Positions 1-9,373 are shown, counted from the first letter of the stretch. The stretch: DNA of 64,000 nucleotides from Oscillospiraceae bacterium (GCA_017408395.1 JAFQUQ010000029.1:56126-120125); one strand, 5' to 3'. A program made the numbers and translations. Notes: generated by a model from the sequence alone, not told the origin.

Positions 1-72
1 GACCACGCAATTATCTTCAAGATTGCTCTTATGGTAAAGAAGTATCTTTCCGCAAATCCTGTTAAATTCTGA
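1..72 (+). CDS. 3' end of an unidentified gene
   Basis: The first 23 codons of the window form an open frame ending at TGA 70-72, and the gene starts outside the window. The visible tail has hydrophobic then lysine-rich residues (IALMVKKYLSANPVKF). It is too short to name. A terminator 60 nt downstream suggests it is the last gene of its transcript and separates it from ftsE. Confidence 0.5.
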   Translation, partial: DHAIIFKIALMVKKYLSANPVKF

Positions 73-132
73 TTTCGTGATACTCTGAAAGAGCGCATAG
101 GCAATGGGATATTGCCGAAAATACGAATTAAT

Positions 133-160
133 GGGGCAGATAAAATTTCTGCCCCTTTTT
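133..160 (+). terminator. Rho-independent terminator
   Basis: An 8-bp perfect stem (GGGGCAGA / TCTGCCCC) around a 7-nt loop is followed by five T. It closes the upstream transcript just before ftsE. Confidence 0.85.
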
Positions 161-191
161 GTCTTAAATTATATATAGGCGGTGCAGATTT

Positions 192-872
192 TTGGTTGAA
201 TTAAGAAATGTATCGGTTACATATTCAAACGGCGTTGATGCGCTGAATGATGTTAGCCTTAAAATAAATGACGGCGAATTTGTTTTCGTTGTGGGTAAAT
301 CGGGTGCGGGCAAGAGTACCCTTATCCGACTTCTGCTTAAGGAAATCACTCCTTCAAAGGGTAGAATAAACGTAAACGGCTTCGATTTGAAGCGTCTTAA
401 GAAAACAAGGGCGTACAAGCTGAGAAGAACTATCGGCTTTGTTTTCCAGGATTTCAAGCTTATTGACAGTATGGACGTTTTTGATAATATTGCTTTCGTT
501 TTAAGATGTACCGACTCCTCGGAGAGATATATCGCAAAGCGTGTGCCGTATGTAATAAAGCTGGTTGGTCTTACGGAAAAGGCTCACAGCAGACCAAGCG
601 AGCTTTCGGGCGGCGAGCAGCAGCGTGTGGCTATTGCAAGAGCGCTGGTAAACGACCCGCAGCTTATTATTGCGGACGAGCCTACGGGTAATCTTGACCC
701 TGCACTGAGTACGGAAATCGTCGAGCTTCTTCAGGCTATAAACAAGTGCGGTACTACCGTGCTTATGGTTACTCACGAGCACGACCTTGTAAAGAATTTC
801 GGCGGAAGAACTATTTCACTTCAGGACGGCCGTGTTATTTTCGACGATTATCTTATCGGCGACAGAAACTGA
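192..872 (+). CDS. ftsE: Cell-division ABC ATPase FtsE
   Basis: FtsE is the cytoplasmic ATPase of the FtsEX complex, which transmits ATP-driven conformational change to a cell-wall hydrolase at the septum. The 226-residue protein has Walker [10 protein letters not shown] (about residue 36), the signature [15 protein letters not shown] and Walker [10 protein letters not shown], the standard order and length for FtsE. The start is TTG with GGCGGTG a few bases upstream; no in-frame ATG fits the conserved N-terminus. FtsX and a secreted M23 protein follow on the same strand, the usual partner set, so the three are probably one operon. Confidence 0.96.
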   Translation: MVELRNVSVTYSNGVDALNDVSLKINDGEFVFVVGKSGAGKSTLIRLLLKEITPSKGRINVNGFDLKRLKKTRAYKLRRTIGFVFQDFKLIDSMDVFDNIAFVLRCTDSSERYIAKRVPYVIKLVGLTEKAHSRPSELSGGEQQRVAIARALVNDPQLIIADEPTGNLDPALSTEIVELLQAINKCGTTVLMVTHEHDLVKNFGGRTISLQDGRVIFDDYLIGDRN

Positions 873-920
873 CAAATCGGGAGGAGGACAGCTTCAGAGA
901 CTCTCTGAGGCACTTTACAA

Positions 921-1826
921 ATGAAAATCAGCAGTATGAATTACCTGTTCAGGCAGGGAATTAAAAATATATGGACAAACAGAATTATGTCCGTGGCGTC
1001 GTTCTGTATACTTATGGTATCGCTTCTGCTCATAGGCTTTACGTCGCTGTTTATTGCAAACATAAACTCCTTTGTGGGCAGTATCGAGAACAAGAACGAG
1101 GTTATTCTTTTCCTTAAGGATGACGTTACAGACAGCGATATTGAACAGATAGGCGTTAAGCTTAACAATATGGACAACATTTCCGAGGTGGTCTTCTACT
1201 CAAAGGAGGAGGCTTTCGAGGAAATCAAGAAGGGCATTGAAAATTCCGATGAGCTTTTCAGCTATGTGGGCGAGGAAAGTCCCCTGCCCGACTCTTATCG
1301 TGTAAAGGTTGAAGAGCTTGACACAATGGGCTCTACTCTTATGGAAGTGCGCAGACTTAACGGAATTGACTCCATCAATGCACCTAACGACTTCGTTTCG
1401 ATACTTACCGACCTTAAAAAGATAATCTCCATTATTTCGGCGGTTATCCTTGTTTCGCTTATTATCGTAAGCCTTGTTATCATCTCAAATGCCGAGAGAG
1501 CAAGCGTTGACATCCGTAAGCGTGAGATTGCAATTATGAAGTATGTCGGTGCAACAAATGCGTTTATAAAGATACCGTTCTTTGTTGAGGGTATGACTTT
1601 AGGTATTCTCGCAGGCGGAGTTGCGGCTGTAATAACCATTTTCGGCTATTCCGAGCTGGCTTCAATGCTTATGGGAGAAACAACAATACTTACAGCAATG
1701 GGCATATCGGGTCTTATTTCACTTGACGAAATAATGTGGCCGCTGGTAGGTGCTTATGTTGCTATCGGTGCGCTTATAAGTGCGATAGGTACGGTTATGT
1801 GCACAAGAAAGTATGTCAAGGTGTAA
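921..1826 (+). CDS. ftsX: Cell-division permease-like protein FtsX
   Basis: FtsX is the membrane partner of FtsE; its extracellular loop contacts the murein hydrolase. The 301-residue protein has a short cytoplasmic N-terminus, a first membrane helix near residues 20-45, an extracellular loop of about 120 residues (ENKNEVILFLKDD region), then three more helices (about 165-190, 215-240 and 270-295), the FtsX topology. The strong GGGAGGAGG after ftsE lies 34 nt before this ATG, too far to serve it; a weaker GAGG sits 7-10 nt upstream. An ATG at 936 is a less likely alternative start. Confidence 0.95.
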   Translation: MKISSMNYLFRQGIKNIWTNRIMSVASFCILMVSLLLIGFTSLFIANINSFVGSIENKNEVILFLKDDVTDSDIEQIGVKLNNMDNISEVVFYSKEEAFEEIKKGIENSDELFSYVGEESPLPDSYRVKVEELDTMGSTLMEVRRLNGIDSINAPNDFVSILTDLKKIISIISAVILVSLIIVSLVIISNAERASVDIRKREIAIMKYVGATNAFIKIPFFVEGMTLGILAGGVAAVITIFGYSELASMLMGETTILTAMGISGLISLDEIMWPLVGAYVAIGALISAIGTVMCTRKYVKV

Positions 1827-1847
1827 AATCTGAAAGGACGGTTTACA

Positions 1848-3140
1848 ATGCTTAAAATAAACGGCACAGTCAAAAAAGCCGTATCGTTGGTTATGGCGGC
1901 TGTAATGTGTGTGGGCGTGGTTTTCTGCGTTAATACATCTGCTGATACACAGTCCGACCTTGAAGCACAGCAGGCACAGCTTGCCGAAGAGCGAAAGGCT
2001 ATCGAAGCGGAGCTTGCAGAGCTGGAGGGCAAGGCTGAGGAACAGGAAAAATATCTTGCCGAATATGATGAAAAAATGCGTATTCAGGAAGAGGAGATCG
2101 CAGTTGTTGAGGAGCAGATAAAGCTTTATGAGGACGAGGTTGCAATTCTTGAATTCAGCATTTCCGAAAAGGAAAGCGAGCTTGAAGAGGGTGTACAGCT
2201 TTTCAGACAGCGTCTCCGTGCGCTTTATATGGCAGGAAGCTCAAGCTATGCTTCCGTTCTTACGGGCGCAAGCGATTTTTATGATATGCTTGTAAGAATG
2301 GAGCTTATGGAGAGAGTTTCACAGCACGACAACGACCTTATTGAGGAGCTTAATTCTCAGATAGCGGCACTCAATACAGACAAGACAAAACATTCCGAAA
2401 CCATTGAACAGCTTGAAAAGAAGAGAGCTGACAAGCTTAAATATTACGACGAGCTTCGAGAAACCTACAACAACCACGTTGAGGTAAAGGCTATGAAGGA
2501 AGCTGAAATGGCAGACTATAACGCACGTTACGACGAAATCAAGGAACGTGAGGACGAGGTCGAGGAACAGCTTCAGGCTGAGATCCGCAGAAAGCAGGAG
2601 GAAGCCGAGAAACGCCGTAAGGAAGAAGAAGAACGCCGCAGACAGGAAGAGGAAAAGAAACGTAAGGAAGCTGAGTCAAAGGGTGAAACCTATACCGAGC
2701 AGGACGTTTCGACCTTTACTTCATACAACAACACGGGCTGGGTTTGGCCTGTTCCTACTGTAAGAAATATTTCCGACGGCTACGGTGACAGATATATTGT
2801 TGAAGAAAACAGATACGATTTCCATAAGGGCATCGACATTACGAAGCCGGGCTGTCACGGCGAGCCTATCATTGCTTCGGCAGGCGGCGAGGTAATCACC
2901 GCAGGCAACACAGGCAACGGTTACGGCTATCACGTTGTAATCGACCACGGCAATTCCATTTCCACCCTTTACGGTCACTGCTCATCACTTAACGTAAAGG
3001 TTGGGGATATAGTCAATCAGGGCGATGTTATTGCCTATATCGGCAATACAGGCTATTCCTACGGCAGCCACCTGCATTTTGAGGTGCGTAAGAACGGTCA
3101 GCATACCGACCCGTTCAATTATGTCGATATAAACAATTGA
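1848..3140 (+). CDS. Secreted coiled-coil M23 peptidase (EnvC/PcsB type)
   Basis: This is a predicted extracellular murein hydrolase or hydrolase activator driven by FtsEX. The 430-residue protein has a signal peptide (about residues 1-30), a long Glu/Lys/Arg-rich coiled coil (about 33-280) and a C-terminal LytM/M23 domain. The zinc ligands look intact: His326 and Asp330 in HKGID, and His408/His410 in SHLHFEV. Coiled coil plus LytM immediately after ftsEX is the arrangement of EnvC and PcsB-like proteins. AAAGGACGG precedes the ATG. With complete metal ligands it could itself cut peptide cross-links rather than act only as an activator. Confidence 0.92.
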   Translation: MLKINGTVKKAVSLVMAAVMCVGVVFCVNTSADTQSDLEAQQAQLAEERKAIEAELAELEGKAEEQEKYLAEYDEKMRIQEEEIAVVEEQIKLYEDEVAILEFSISEKESELEEGVQLFRQRLRALYMAGSSSYASVLTGASDFYDMLVRMELMERVSQHDNDLIEELNSQIAALNTDKTKHSETIEQLEKKRADKLKYYDELRETYNNHVEVKAMKEAEMADYNARYDEIKEREDEVEEQLQAEIRRKQEEAEKRRKEEEERRRQEEEKKRKEAESKGETYTEQDVSTFTSYNNTGWVWPVPTVRNISDGYGDRYIVEENRYDFHKGIDITKPGCHGEPIIASAGGEVITAGNTGNGYGYHVVIDHGNSISTLYGHCSSLNVKVGDIVNQGDVIAYIGNTGYSYGSHLHFEVRKNGQHTDPFNYVDINN

Positions 3141-3157
3141 TAAATCAGGGGATTTAA

Positions 3158-4375
3158 ATGAACAAAAAGATTTCACTTGGCATTGCAATAGGCCTTATGG
3201 CACTTGTTGCGGCGGCTACGTTTATTATTACATATAATTACTCTATGAAGGTGTTCAACAATACCGTTAAAAGTGTTTCCGAAAAGGAAGAGGTCTATAC
3301 CAAGCTTTCCGAAATGGATAAGTACGTCAGGGCAAATTACATCGGGACTCTTGATGAAAATATGCTTATGAACAGCATTATGGAGGGCTACATTGACGGT
3401 ATTTCCGATGAATATGCGGATTATTACACCGCTGATGAGTATGCTGAGATACTCCGTCAGGATTCGGGCGTGACTATCGGTCTGGGTATTACCTGGGAAA
3501 AGGAAAACAGCGGCTATATCAAGGTGCTTTCCGTAAATGAGGGGTCGTCCTCTGCAAATGCAGGCGTTGCGGCAGGAGATATTATTACTGCTGTAAACAA
3601 CACGGACGTTATCGCTTACGAGGGCGGCTACGATGAAGCTTCCGCACTTTTAAACTGCACAGAGGGTACAAAGGTAAAGCTTCACATCAAGCGTGTAAAT
3701 CAGCAGGGAATATCCGAGTTTTTTGCTGTTGACGTTGTTTCCGAAAAGACGGAGATAGTTTCCGTAACAAGCAGAATGATAGACAACGTAGGCTACATTA
3801 AAGTAACAGCCTTCAACGGCAAGACTCCCGACCAGTTCAGAAGCGCAATAAACGGTCTGCTTGAAAGCGGTGCGGAGGCGCTTGTGTTTGACGTAAGAGA
3901 TAACGCAGGCGGTCTTATCGAAGCGCTTCAGGGCAGTATCGACTGTATTTTAGGCGACAGGGACGTTGTTACGGCAAAGTTTATGAACAAGGAAGAGGTA
4001 GTGGTTAAAACTACCGAGGCAGAGAAAATTTCTATGCCGATGACTGTTATCATAAACGGAAATACGGCTTCCTGCGGAGAGCTTTTTGCCCTTGCGTTAA
4101 AGGATGAGGCAGACGCTCAGATTGTGGGAGCACAGAGCTTCGGCAAGGGCGTTATGCAGTACACTCACAAGCTTAACGGCGGTGCTGCGGTAAAGGTTAC
4201 GGTTGCAACCTTAAGCACGGCAAAAAGCGGCGAGTTCAACGGCACAGGCATAAAGCCGCATTTTGATGTGGCGCTTCCTGCGGATACCGACCTGTCGGTG
4301 CTTTCAGAGGAAGAAATTATGCAGCAGGACACACAGCTTCTTAAAGCGATTGAAGTTGTACAGACTATAAAATAA
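3158..4375 (+). CDS. S41 carboxyl-terminal processing peptidase
   Basis: A membrane-anchored serine protease of the CtpA/CtpB family, which trims exported proteins at their C-terminus. The 405-residue protein has one N-terminal membrane helix (about residues 5-25), a PDZ domain (about 105-190) and the S41 catalytic domain. The Ser-Lys dyad is visible as Ser305 (NTASCGE) and Lys330 (SFGKGVMQ), 25 residues apart as is usual. It starts 17 nt after the M23 gene, behind AGGGG. In Firmicutes such proteases often follow ftsEX and the M23 hydrolase. Confidence 0.93.
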   Translation: MNKKISLGIAIGLMALVAAATFIITYNYSMKVFNNTVKSVSEKEEVYTKLSEMDKYVRANYIGTLDENMLMNSIMEGYIDGISDEYADYYTADEYAEILRQDSGVTIGLGITWEKENSGYIKVLSVNEGSSSANAGVAAGDIITAVNNTDVIAYEGGYDEASALLNCTEGTKVKLHIKRVNQQGISEFFAVDVVSEKTEIVSVTSRMIDNVGYIKVTAFNGKTPDQFRSAINGLLESGAEALVFDVRDNAGGLIEALQGSIDCILGDRDVVTAKFMNKEEVVVKTTEAEKISMPMTVIINGNTASCGELFALALKDEADAQIVGAQSFGKGVMQYTHKLNGGAAVKVTVATLSTAKSGEFNGTGIKPHFDVALPADTDLSVLSEEEIMQQDTQLLKAIEVVQTIK

Positions 4376-4389
4376 TCGGAGAAAATAAT

Positions 4390-4704
4390 ATGATTGATGA
4401 AGTAGGTTGGGTTTATACTATTCTCATAGTTATGCTTTATATAGTTGTGATAATTGACCTTATCGCAATAATTATGGTGTTCCGTAAGGACAAGGCTGAC
4501 AGAAGTGAATACTGCACATTCGGCATCAAATGGTCGAAAATCATAGTAGGTCTGTTTTTTGCGGTGATGCTCACATATTTTATAATGGTGCAGAGCTTTA
4601 CTCCTTATGTAATGTGGGTGCAGGCGATACTGGCGATGCTTCTTTACGTTATTGAGCTGTTCAACATTATCATTAAGGTAAAGTACGGTAAAAAAAGAAG
4701 ATGA
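4390..4704 (+). CDS. Small three-helix membrane protein
   Basis: A 104-residue protein of unknown function with three predicted membrane helices (about residues 9-31, 49-70 and 74-96) and a basic C-terminus (KYGKKRR). It begins 14 nt after the S41 protease behind CGGAG and overlaps the next gene by 4 nt, so it is translationally coupled to it. Its place at the end of the ftsEX block suggests an envelope role, but no domain is recognised. Confidence 0.8.
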   Translation: MIDEVGWVYTILIVMLYIVVIIDLIAIIMVFRKDKADRSEYCTFGIKWSKIIVGLFFAVMLTYFIMVQSFTPYVMWVQAILAMLLYVIELFNIIIKVKYGKKRR

Positions 4705-5360
4705 GCTGGTTCGGTCTTAAAAAAAATCCTTTCAGGGAATCGTCGGCAATTCTTGCTGACAACGGCTTCTGCGACGATTATGTAAACAAGCTTAAAGAGG
4801 AAATTTCGGCGGTAAAAAAGCCTGCACAGGCGGCGCTGGGAATGAATTATCTTGTAAACGGGCTTATCATAAACGGAAGATTGAGCGAGGCTTACGATGA
4901 ATTCCGCAAGGGTGAGGAAGAGGACATCTGGAAAAAGCTTGACAGGAATTTATATCCTAATCTGCTTCATAACGTGATTTTCAGCCTTTTTATAAGGGAC
5001 AAGTTCAAGGAAGCGGACAGGCTTTACAAAGATTACAACGAGGTCGTTCTTGCTGACAGGTCGGACACGATGAAGCGTACTCTTGCACTGCACGAGTGTA
5101 TGAATGAGCGTTACGAAAATGCGGTAACGGTGCTTGCGAAGCTTCTGGACAGCGAATGCAGGTTTCTTGATTTATGCATTGTAAAGACGGTGCTTAAGCT
5201 TGATATGTATGACAGGGCAATGGAAATGTCGGCGGACTTTGACAAGTATGACGGCAGAAACGAGCTTGAAGCGGAAGCAAAGAAGCTTAAAAAGAAAATT
5301 TTTGACGGTCTTTCTCCAAAGAAAAAGGTCGGTATGATAAAAGGAAAAAAGAGAAAATAA
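4701..5360 (+). CDS. Hypothetical helical-repeat protein
   Basis: A 219-residue soluble protein starting inside the stop region of the preceding membrane protein (ATGA overlap). It is predicted almost all helical, with pairs of helices suggesting TPR-like repeats (LNYLVNGLIINGRLSEAYDEF, RDKFKEADRLYKDY, RYENAVTVLAKLL). The C-terminus is very basic (KKVGMIKGKKRK). No signal peptide is seen. It could be a cytoplasmic adaptor for its membrane partner; this is inferred from coupling only. A terminator begins immediately after its stop codon. Confidence 0.78.
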   Translation: MSWFGLKKNPFRESSAILADNGFCDDYVNKLKEEISAVKKPAQAALGMNYLVNGLIINGRLSEAYDEFRKGEEEDIWKKLDRNLYPNLLHNVIFSLFIRDKFKEADRLYKDYNEVVLADRSDTMKRTLALHECMNERYENAVTVLAKLLDSECRFLDLCIVKTVLKLDMYDRAMEMSADFDKYDGRNELEAEAKKLKKKIFDGLSPKKKVGMIKGKKRK

Positions 5361-5386
5361 AATCCTCCCTATCGGGAGGATTTTTT
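5361..5386 (+). terminator. Rho-independent terminator
   Basis: A 9-bp perfect stem (AATCCTCCC / GGGAGGATT) with a 4-nt loop and a T run ends the ftsEX-M23-S41 block and sits directly ahead of the decarboxylase gene. Confidence 0.88.
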
Positions 5387-5402
5387 GAAAAGGAAAACTG
5401 AA

Positions 5403-6728
5403 ATGAACACACCTATATACGATTTTGTAAAGGCTTACGCTGAAAAAAACGGCGTGAGAGGACATATGCCCGGACATAAGGGGGCTGTGGGAAAGGACGT
5501 TATTTCCGCTGTTTACCCTTACGATATTACCGAAATCGGCGGTGCAGACGCTCTTTTTGAAGCAGAGGGCATAATTGCGGAAAGCGAAAGGAACTGTGCG
5601 AAGCTTTTCGGCGCATACAGCACAGCCTATTCAGCAGGCGGCTCCACACTTTGCATCGAAGCAATGCTGGCGGCGGTGTGCAGAAGCGGAGATAAAGTTG
5701 TTGCCGCAAGAAATTCCCACAAGGCGTTCTTAAACAGCTGTATACTGCTGGGACTGGAGCCTGAGTGGGTCTATCCCGAATTTGAAAAGGGGTCGGTCAT
5801 TGCAGGAAAAATCACTCCCAAAGCAATAGAAGACGGTATAAAAAGAGCAGGAAATCCTGCCTGTGTTTACATAACTTCTCCCGATTATCTGGGAAATATT
5901 GCAGATGTAAAGGGCATAGCGGAGGTCTGCGGCAGATACGGTATACCGCTGCTTGTTGACAACGCCCACGGTGCGCATCTTGCTTTTCTTGAAGAAAACA
6001 TCCACCCAATAAAGCTTGGTGCGGCTATGTGCTGTGATTCCGCACACAAGACCCTGCCCGTTCTTACGGGAGGCGCTTATCTTCATACGGCAGACGAAAA
6101 ATATGTGGGTAAAATCAAGGGGGCAATGTCTCTTTTCGGCAGTTCAAGTCCATCATATCTGATTATGCAGTCCCTTGACCTCTGCAACAGATACCTTGCA
6201 GAGGAATTTCCCGACGATTTAAAGAATACGGTTAAAAAGGTCACGGAGCTTAAAAATAAACTCGGACAGGTGTGGACAGTTTGTAATTCCGAGCCGCTTA
6301 AACTTTCGCTGTACACTTTAAACTGCGGCAGAACAGGCTATGAGGTGTCGGAATATTTAAGAAGCAGGGAAATTGAGGCGGAATATGCCGACGGAACTCA
6401 CGTTATGCTTATGTTCTCTCCCTTTAACAAGGATACCGACTACGACAGAATCTACGACGCACTTTCCTCAATGCCCATGCCGAGAATAAGGCTTGAACCG
6501 CCCTGCTTTAAGCTTGTGCCGCTTAAAAGGGCAATGCTGCCGAGAGAAGCGTGGTTTGCAGAGTCGGAGACGGTTTCCGTCGATGAATGCGAGGGCAGGA
6601 TATGTTCAAAAGCAAGGACAGTTTGTCCGCCCTGTGTGCCTGTTGCGGTAGGCGGAGAAATTTTTGATAAAGAATCAATAAAAATTTTAAAAATGTATAG
6701 CATTTCGGAAGTAAATGTGGTAAAATAA
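5403..6728 (+). CDS. PLP-dependent Orn/Lys/Arg decarboxylase
   Basis: A fold-type I PLP enzyme of the Orn/Lys/Arg decarboxylase family (YaaO/SpeA-like), expected to decarboxylate a basic amino acid for polyamine synthesis; substrate is not readable from sequence. Family marks are the N-terminal GVRGHMPGHKG, the substrate loop DNAHGAHL and the PLP lysine in DSAHKTLPV (Lys216). At about 441 residues it is the short form. I start at ATG 5403 (MNTPIYDFVKAY); the upstream in-frame TTG at 5385 lies in the T run of the preceding terminator. It heads the darA-holB-ricT block, as in Bacillus, but tmk and yaaR, present there, are missing here. Confidence 0.9.
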   Translation: MNTPIYDFVKAYAEKNGVRGHMPGHKGAVGKDVISAVYPYDITEIGGADALFEAEGIIAESERNCAKLFGAYSTAYSAGGSTLCIEAMLAAVCRSGDKVVAARNSHKAFLNSCILLGLEPEWVYPEFEKGSVIAGKITPKAIEDGIKRAGNPACVYITSPDYLGNIADVKGIAEVCGRYGIPLLVDNAHGAHLAFLEENIHPIKLGAAMCCDSAHKTLPVLTGGAYLHTADEKYVGKIKGAMSLFGSSSPSYLIMQSLDLCNRYLAEEFPDDLKNTVKKVTELKNKLGQVWTVCNSEPLKLSLYTLNCGRTGYEVSEYLRSREIEAEYADGTHVMLMFSPFNKDTDYDRIYDALSSMPMPRIRLEPPCFKLVPLKRAMLPREAWFAESETVSVDECEGRICSKARTVCPPCVPVAVGGEIFDKESIKILKMYSISEVNVVK

Positions 6729-6761
6729 AAATATATATACTGTTCCGAAAGGAGTACGGCT

Positions 6762-7088
6762 ATGAAGCTTATTTATGCTATTGTAAACAACGATGACAGC
6801 CACGCTGTTTCCTCAAACCTTACAAAGGCAGGTTATTCTGCTACAAAGCTTGCATCAACAGGCGGCTTTCTTATGGCTGGAAACACTACCTTCCTCATTT
6901 GTGCCGAGGGTGATAAAGTTGACGAAATCGTTGAAATTATAAAGAAATGTTCAAGACGACGCAAGCAGTATGTTCCTGCTTCAAATATGGCAGGTGTTGA
7001 AATGCAGGCTGCGTCCTATCCTATGGAGGTTTCCGTAGGCGGTGCCACCGTTTTTGTAACGGATATTGAAAGATTTGAAAAGTTATGA
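6762..7088 (+). CDS. darA: Cyclic di-AMP receptor DarA (YaaQ, PII-like)
   Basis: A 108-residue PII-like protein matching the c-di-AMP receptor family DarA/PstA. Conserved blocks are visible: the N-terminal strand KLIYAIVNNDD, the loop TKLASTGGFLMAGNTTFL and the CSRRRKQYVP stretch where the T-loop begins. The family binds c-di-AMP as a trimer; its downstream target is not settled. An AAAGGAG ribosome site precedes the ATG, and the stop overlaps the holB start by 4 nt, so the two are coupled. Confidence 0.93.
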   Translation: MKLIYAIVNNDDSHAVSSNLTKAGYSATKLASTGGFLMAGNTTFLICAEGDKVDEIVEIIKKCSRRRKQYVPASNMAGVEMQAASYPMEVSVGGATVFVTDIERFEKL

Positions 7089-8062
7089 TACTTTATTCAA
7101 AGGACAGCGTAACAAATGCCGTGGCTTCAATGAAGAAAAACGACAGAATGGCCCATGGCTTCCTGCTTCAGGGTGAAAAAGGGGCGGGAAAGAAAGTCAC
7201 AGCACTTTATATCGCAAAGACTCTTATGTGTGAAAACGTGACAGACGGTGTCCCCTGCGGAAGCTGCCGTCACTGCCGCAGAATTGAACAGGGCACCCAT
7301 CCTGACGTTATAATCCCCGAAAGAAGCGGCAAGCTTATGATTTATAACGTTGAAACCATCGAGCGTATGTACGAGGACGCTTATGTTATGCCTAATGACT
7401 GCGACTGCAAGGTGTACATTCTCCCCGACTGCGAGAATATTCAGGAAAGAACCCAGAATATGATGCTTAAGCTTATCGAGGAGCCGCCTTCACACGCTTA
7501 TTTTATATTTACTGCGGCGGACAAGAGTGTTTTTCTGCCGACTATAATTTCCCGTGTGATAACCTTCGGTGTTCCCGAATGTAAGGAGGACGAGTGCAGA
7601 AAGGCTCTGGGTGAGCTTGAAAAGTACACCCCCGAACAGATAGATGAAGCGGTATCTGTTTTCCACGGAAACATCGGCTGCTGTATCGAGTATCTTGAAG
7701 GGAACTCCTGTGCAGAGGAAGTAAAGCTGTGCAGAGGAGTGATAGACGGCATAATCAGCGGCGATGAGTACGCTTTGTACAAGGCGCTTTACGATATAGG
7801 CGAGAACAGGGAAAAAATCAGAAACGTGCTTACACTTGCAGATAAAGTGATAAGGGACGTTTGCATAATCCGTCTTGAAGGAAGGGACAAGGCTGAGCTT
7901 ACGGGCTGTTACAGAAACGGTGCGGAGCTTCTTTCCGACAGGCTCTCCTTTAAAAAGGCGGAGAATATACACGACATTCTTCTGCAGAATATATGGTACT
8001 GCAGTTCAAATGTAAACGTGTCGGCGGCAATGGCAGCATTAAGCGGTGCGCTTATGGGCTGA
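7085..8062 (+). CDS. holB: DNA polymerase III delta' subunit
   Basis: A 325-residue clamp-loader subunit with an AAA+ fold: P-loop variant GEKGAGKK (about residue 33), a zinc module CGSCRHCRRIEQGTHPD and the SRC-like IISRVITF segment. Delta' opens the beta clamp together with tau and delta at the replication fork. The P-loop departs from GKT at its end (GKK), as expected for a subunit that does not hydrolyse ATP. It overlaps darA by 4 nt and is followed 28 nt later by ricT, the order conserved in Firmicutes. Confidence 0.93.
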   Translation: MILYSKDSVTNAVASMKKNDRMAHGFLLQGEKGAGKKVTALYIAKTLMCENVTDGVPCGSCRHCRRIEQGTHPDVIIPERSGKLMIYNVETIERMYEDAYVMPNDCDCKVYILPDCENIQERTQNMMLKLIEEPPSHAYFIFTAADKSVFLPTIISRVITFGVPECKEDECRKALGELEKYTPEQIDEAVSVFHGNIGCCIEYLEGNSCAEEVKLCRGVIDGIISGDEYALYKALYDIGENREKIRNVLTLADKVIRDVCIIRLEGRDKAELTGCYRNGAELLSDRLSFKKAENIHDILLQNIWYCSSNVNVSAAMAALSGALMG

Positions 8063-8089
8063 CACGGTTAAGAAAGGAAAATTGAAACA

Positions 8090-8953
8090 ATGACCGAAAT
8101 AATCGGAGTGCGCTTCAAGAGTGCCGGTAAGGTGTATTATTTTTCACCAAACGGCCAGAAGCTTGAAGCAGGTGCGCTCGTTATAGTTGAAACGGCGAGA
8201 GGCGTTGAGTGCGGTGAGGTCGTGATGACAAACCGTATGATTGAGGATGAAAAGATAACTCCTCCTCTTAAGCCGATAATAAGAGCTGCTACTGAGCAGG
8301 ATAAAAAGGTACTTGAACAGAATAAGGTAAAAGAGCAGAATGCTTTTAAGATATGCGAGGAAAAAATCCTTGCTCACAAGCTTGATATGAAGCTGGTTGA
8401 CGTTGAGTGTACATTCGACAACAACAAGCTGCTGTTCTATTTTACAGCTGAGGCGAGAGTGGATTTCCGTGAGCTTGTAAAGGATCTGGCGGCCGTATTC
8501 AGAACGAGAATAGAGCTGCGTCAGATAGGCGTAAGGGACGAGGCAAAGATTTTAGGCGGTCTCGGCATCTGCGGCAGACCCTTCTGCTGCAATGGCTTTT
8601 TGGGCGAGTTCCAGCCTGTGTCAATAAAAATGGCAAAGGAACAGGGGCTTTCACTTAATCCGACTAAAATTTCAGGCACCTGCGGCAGACTTATGTGCTG
8701 TCTTAAATATGAGCAGGACTGCTACGAGGAGCTGCTTAAGGTGACTCCTAAGGTGGGCGCTTACGTAAACACAGGCAAGTTCAAGGGTCACGTTGAGGAG
8801 GTAAATCTTCTTACGGGCAAGCTTAAGGTAAAGCCTGAAAAATCGGACGAACCTGCGTCAATTTTTGACAAATCCGAGGTTACTGTCATCAAGGACGGTA
8901 AAATCAGGGTTGACCGTGACGAGGCAAAGGCTCTCAAGTCACTTGAGGGGTAA
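8090..8953 (+). CDS. ricT: PSP1-domain protein RicT (YaaT)
   Basis: A 287-residue PSP1-family protein. It carries the family's cysteine-rich core, GICGRPFCCNGFL followed by GTCGRLMCCLKYE, which in Bacillus RicT helps ligate Fe-S clusters in the RicA-RicF-RicT complex acting with RNase Y and in competence and sporulation control. It starts at ATG after AAGGAAAA, directly after holB. The role here is by family transfer. Confidence 0.92.
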   Translation: MTEIIGVRFKSAGKVYYFSPNGQKLEAGALVIVETARGVECGEVVMTNRMIEDEKITPPLKPIIRAATEQDKKVLEQNKVKEQNAFKICEEKILAHKLDMKLVDVECTFDNNKLLFYFTAEARVDFRELVKDLAAVFRTRIELRQIGVRDEAKILGGLGICGRPFCCNGFLGEFQPVSIKMAKEQGLSLNPTKISGTCGRLMCCLKYEQDCYEELLKVTPKVGAYVNTGKFKGHVEEVNLLTGKLKVKPEKSDEPASIFDKSEVTVIKDGKIRVDRDEAKALKSLEG

Positions 8954-8985
8954 ATTTAACATAATATAAAATCAGGAAAGGAAGT

Positions 8986-9354
8986 ATGATTATGAACGTA
9001 AAGACATTTATGGGCGCATTTGACGCTGCTAAGGACAGAATTGACTCACTTAAGGTTATGGTTGAGGATACAAGGGACAAGATTGCAAAGTTCAACCCTA
9101 AGAAGTGGAAGACAGTTGCGATCGTACTTGGGGTTATCGCATTTATTCTTATTGCTGCGGCTATCGTTTTAAGCATTATTGCTATTGTAAAGAGCAGCAA
9201 GACCGCTAAGCTTGTAAAGGGCTGCTGCGGCGATGAGCTTCCCGGCGATTACGAATATGAGATTTTCGACGATGAGGACTACGATTTCAGCCTTGATGAC
9301 CATATCATCACCGAAAACGACGTTCCCGACGACGAAAAGGAAGAAACTTTATAA
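8986..9354 (+). CDS. Single-pass membrane protein with acidic tail
   Basis: A 122-residue protein with an amphipathic, Lys-rich N-terminal half, one strong membrane helix (about residues 43-68, TVAIVLGVIAFILIAAAIVL) and a very acidic C-terminal tail (FDDEDYDFSLDD). No family is recognised. AAAGGAAG lies just upstream; ATG 8992 is an equally possible start. It is followed by an SPFH-domain gene 19 nt later and may share its transcript. Confidence 0.75.
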   Translation: MIMNVKTFMGAFDAAKDRIDSLKVMVEDTRDKIAKFNPKKWKTVAIVLGVIAFILIAAAIVLSIIAIVKSSKTAKLVKGCCGDELPGDYEYEIFDDEDYDFSLDDHIITENDVPDDEKEETL

Positions 9355-9373
9355 TTAAAGGAGATATTTTTAA

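Noticed and set aside
5385-5402. TTG as start of the decarboxylase
   Set aside because: It overlaps the T run of the terminator; ATG 5403 fits the family N-terminus.
7490-7972. 160-codon open frame on the minus strand
   Set aside because: Antisense of holB; no start signals.
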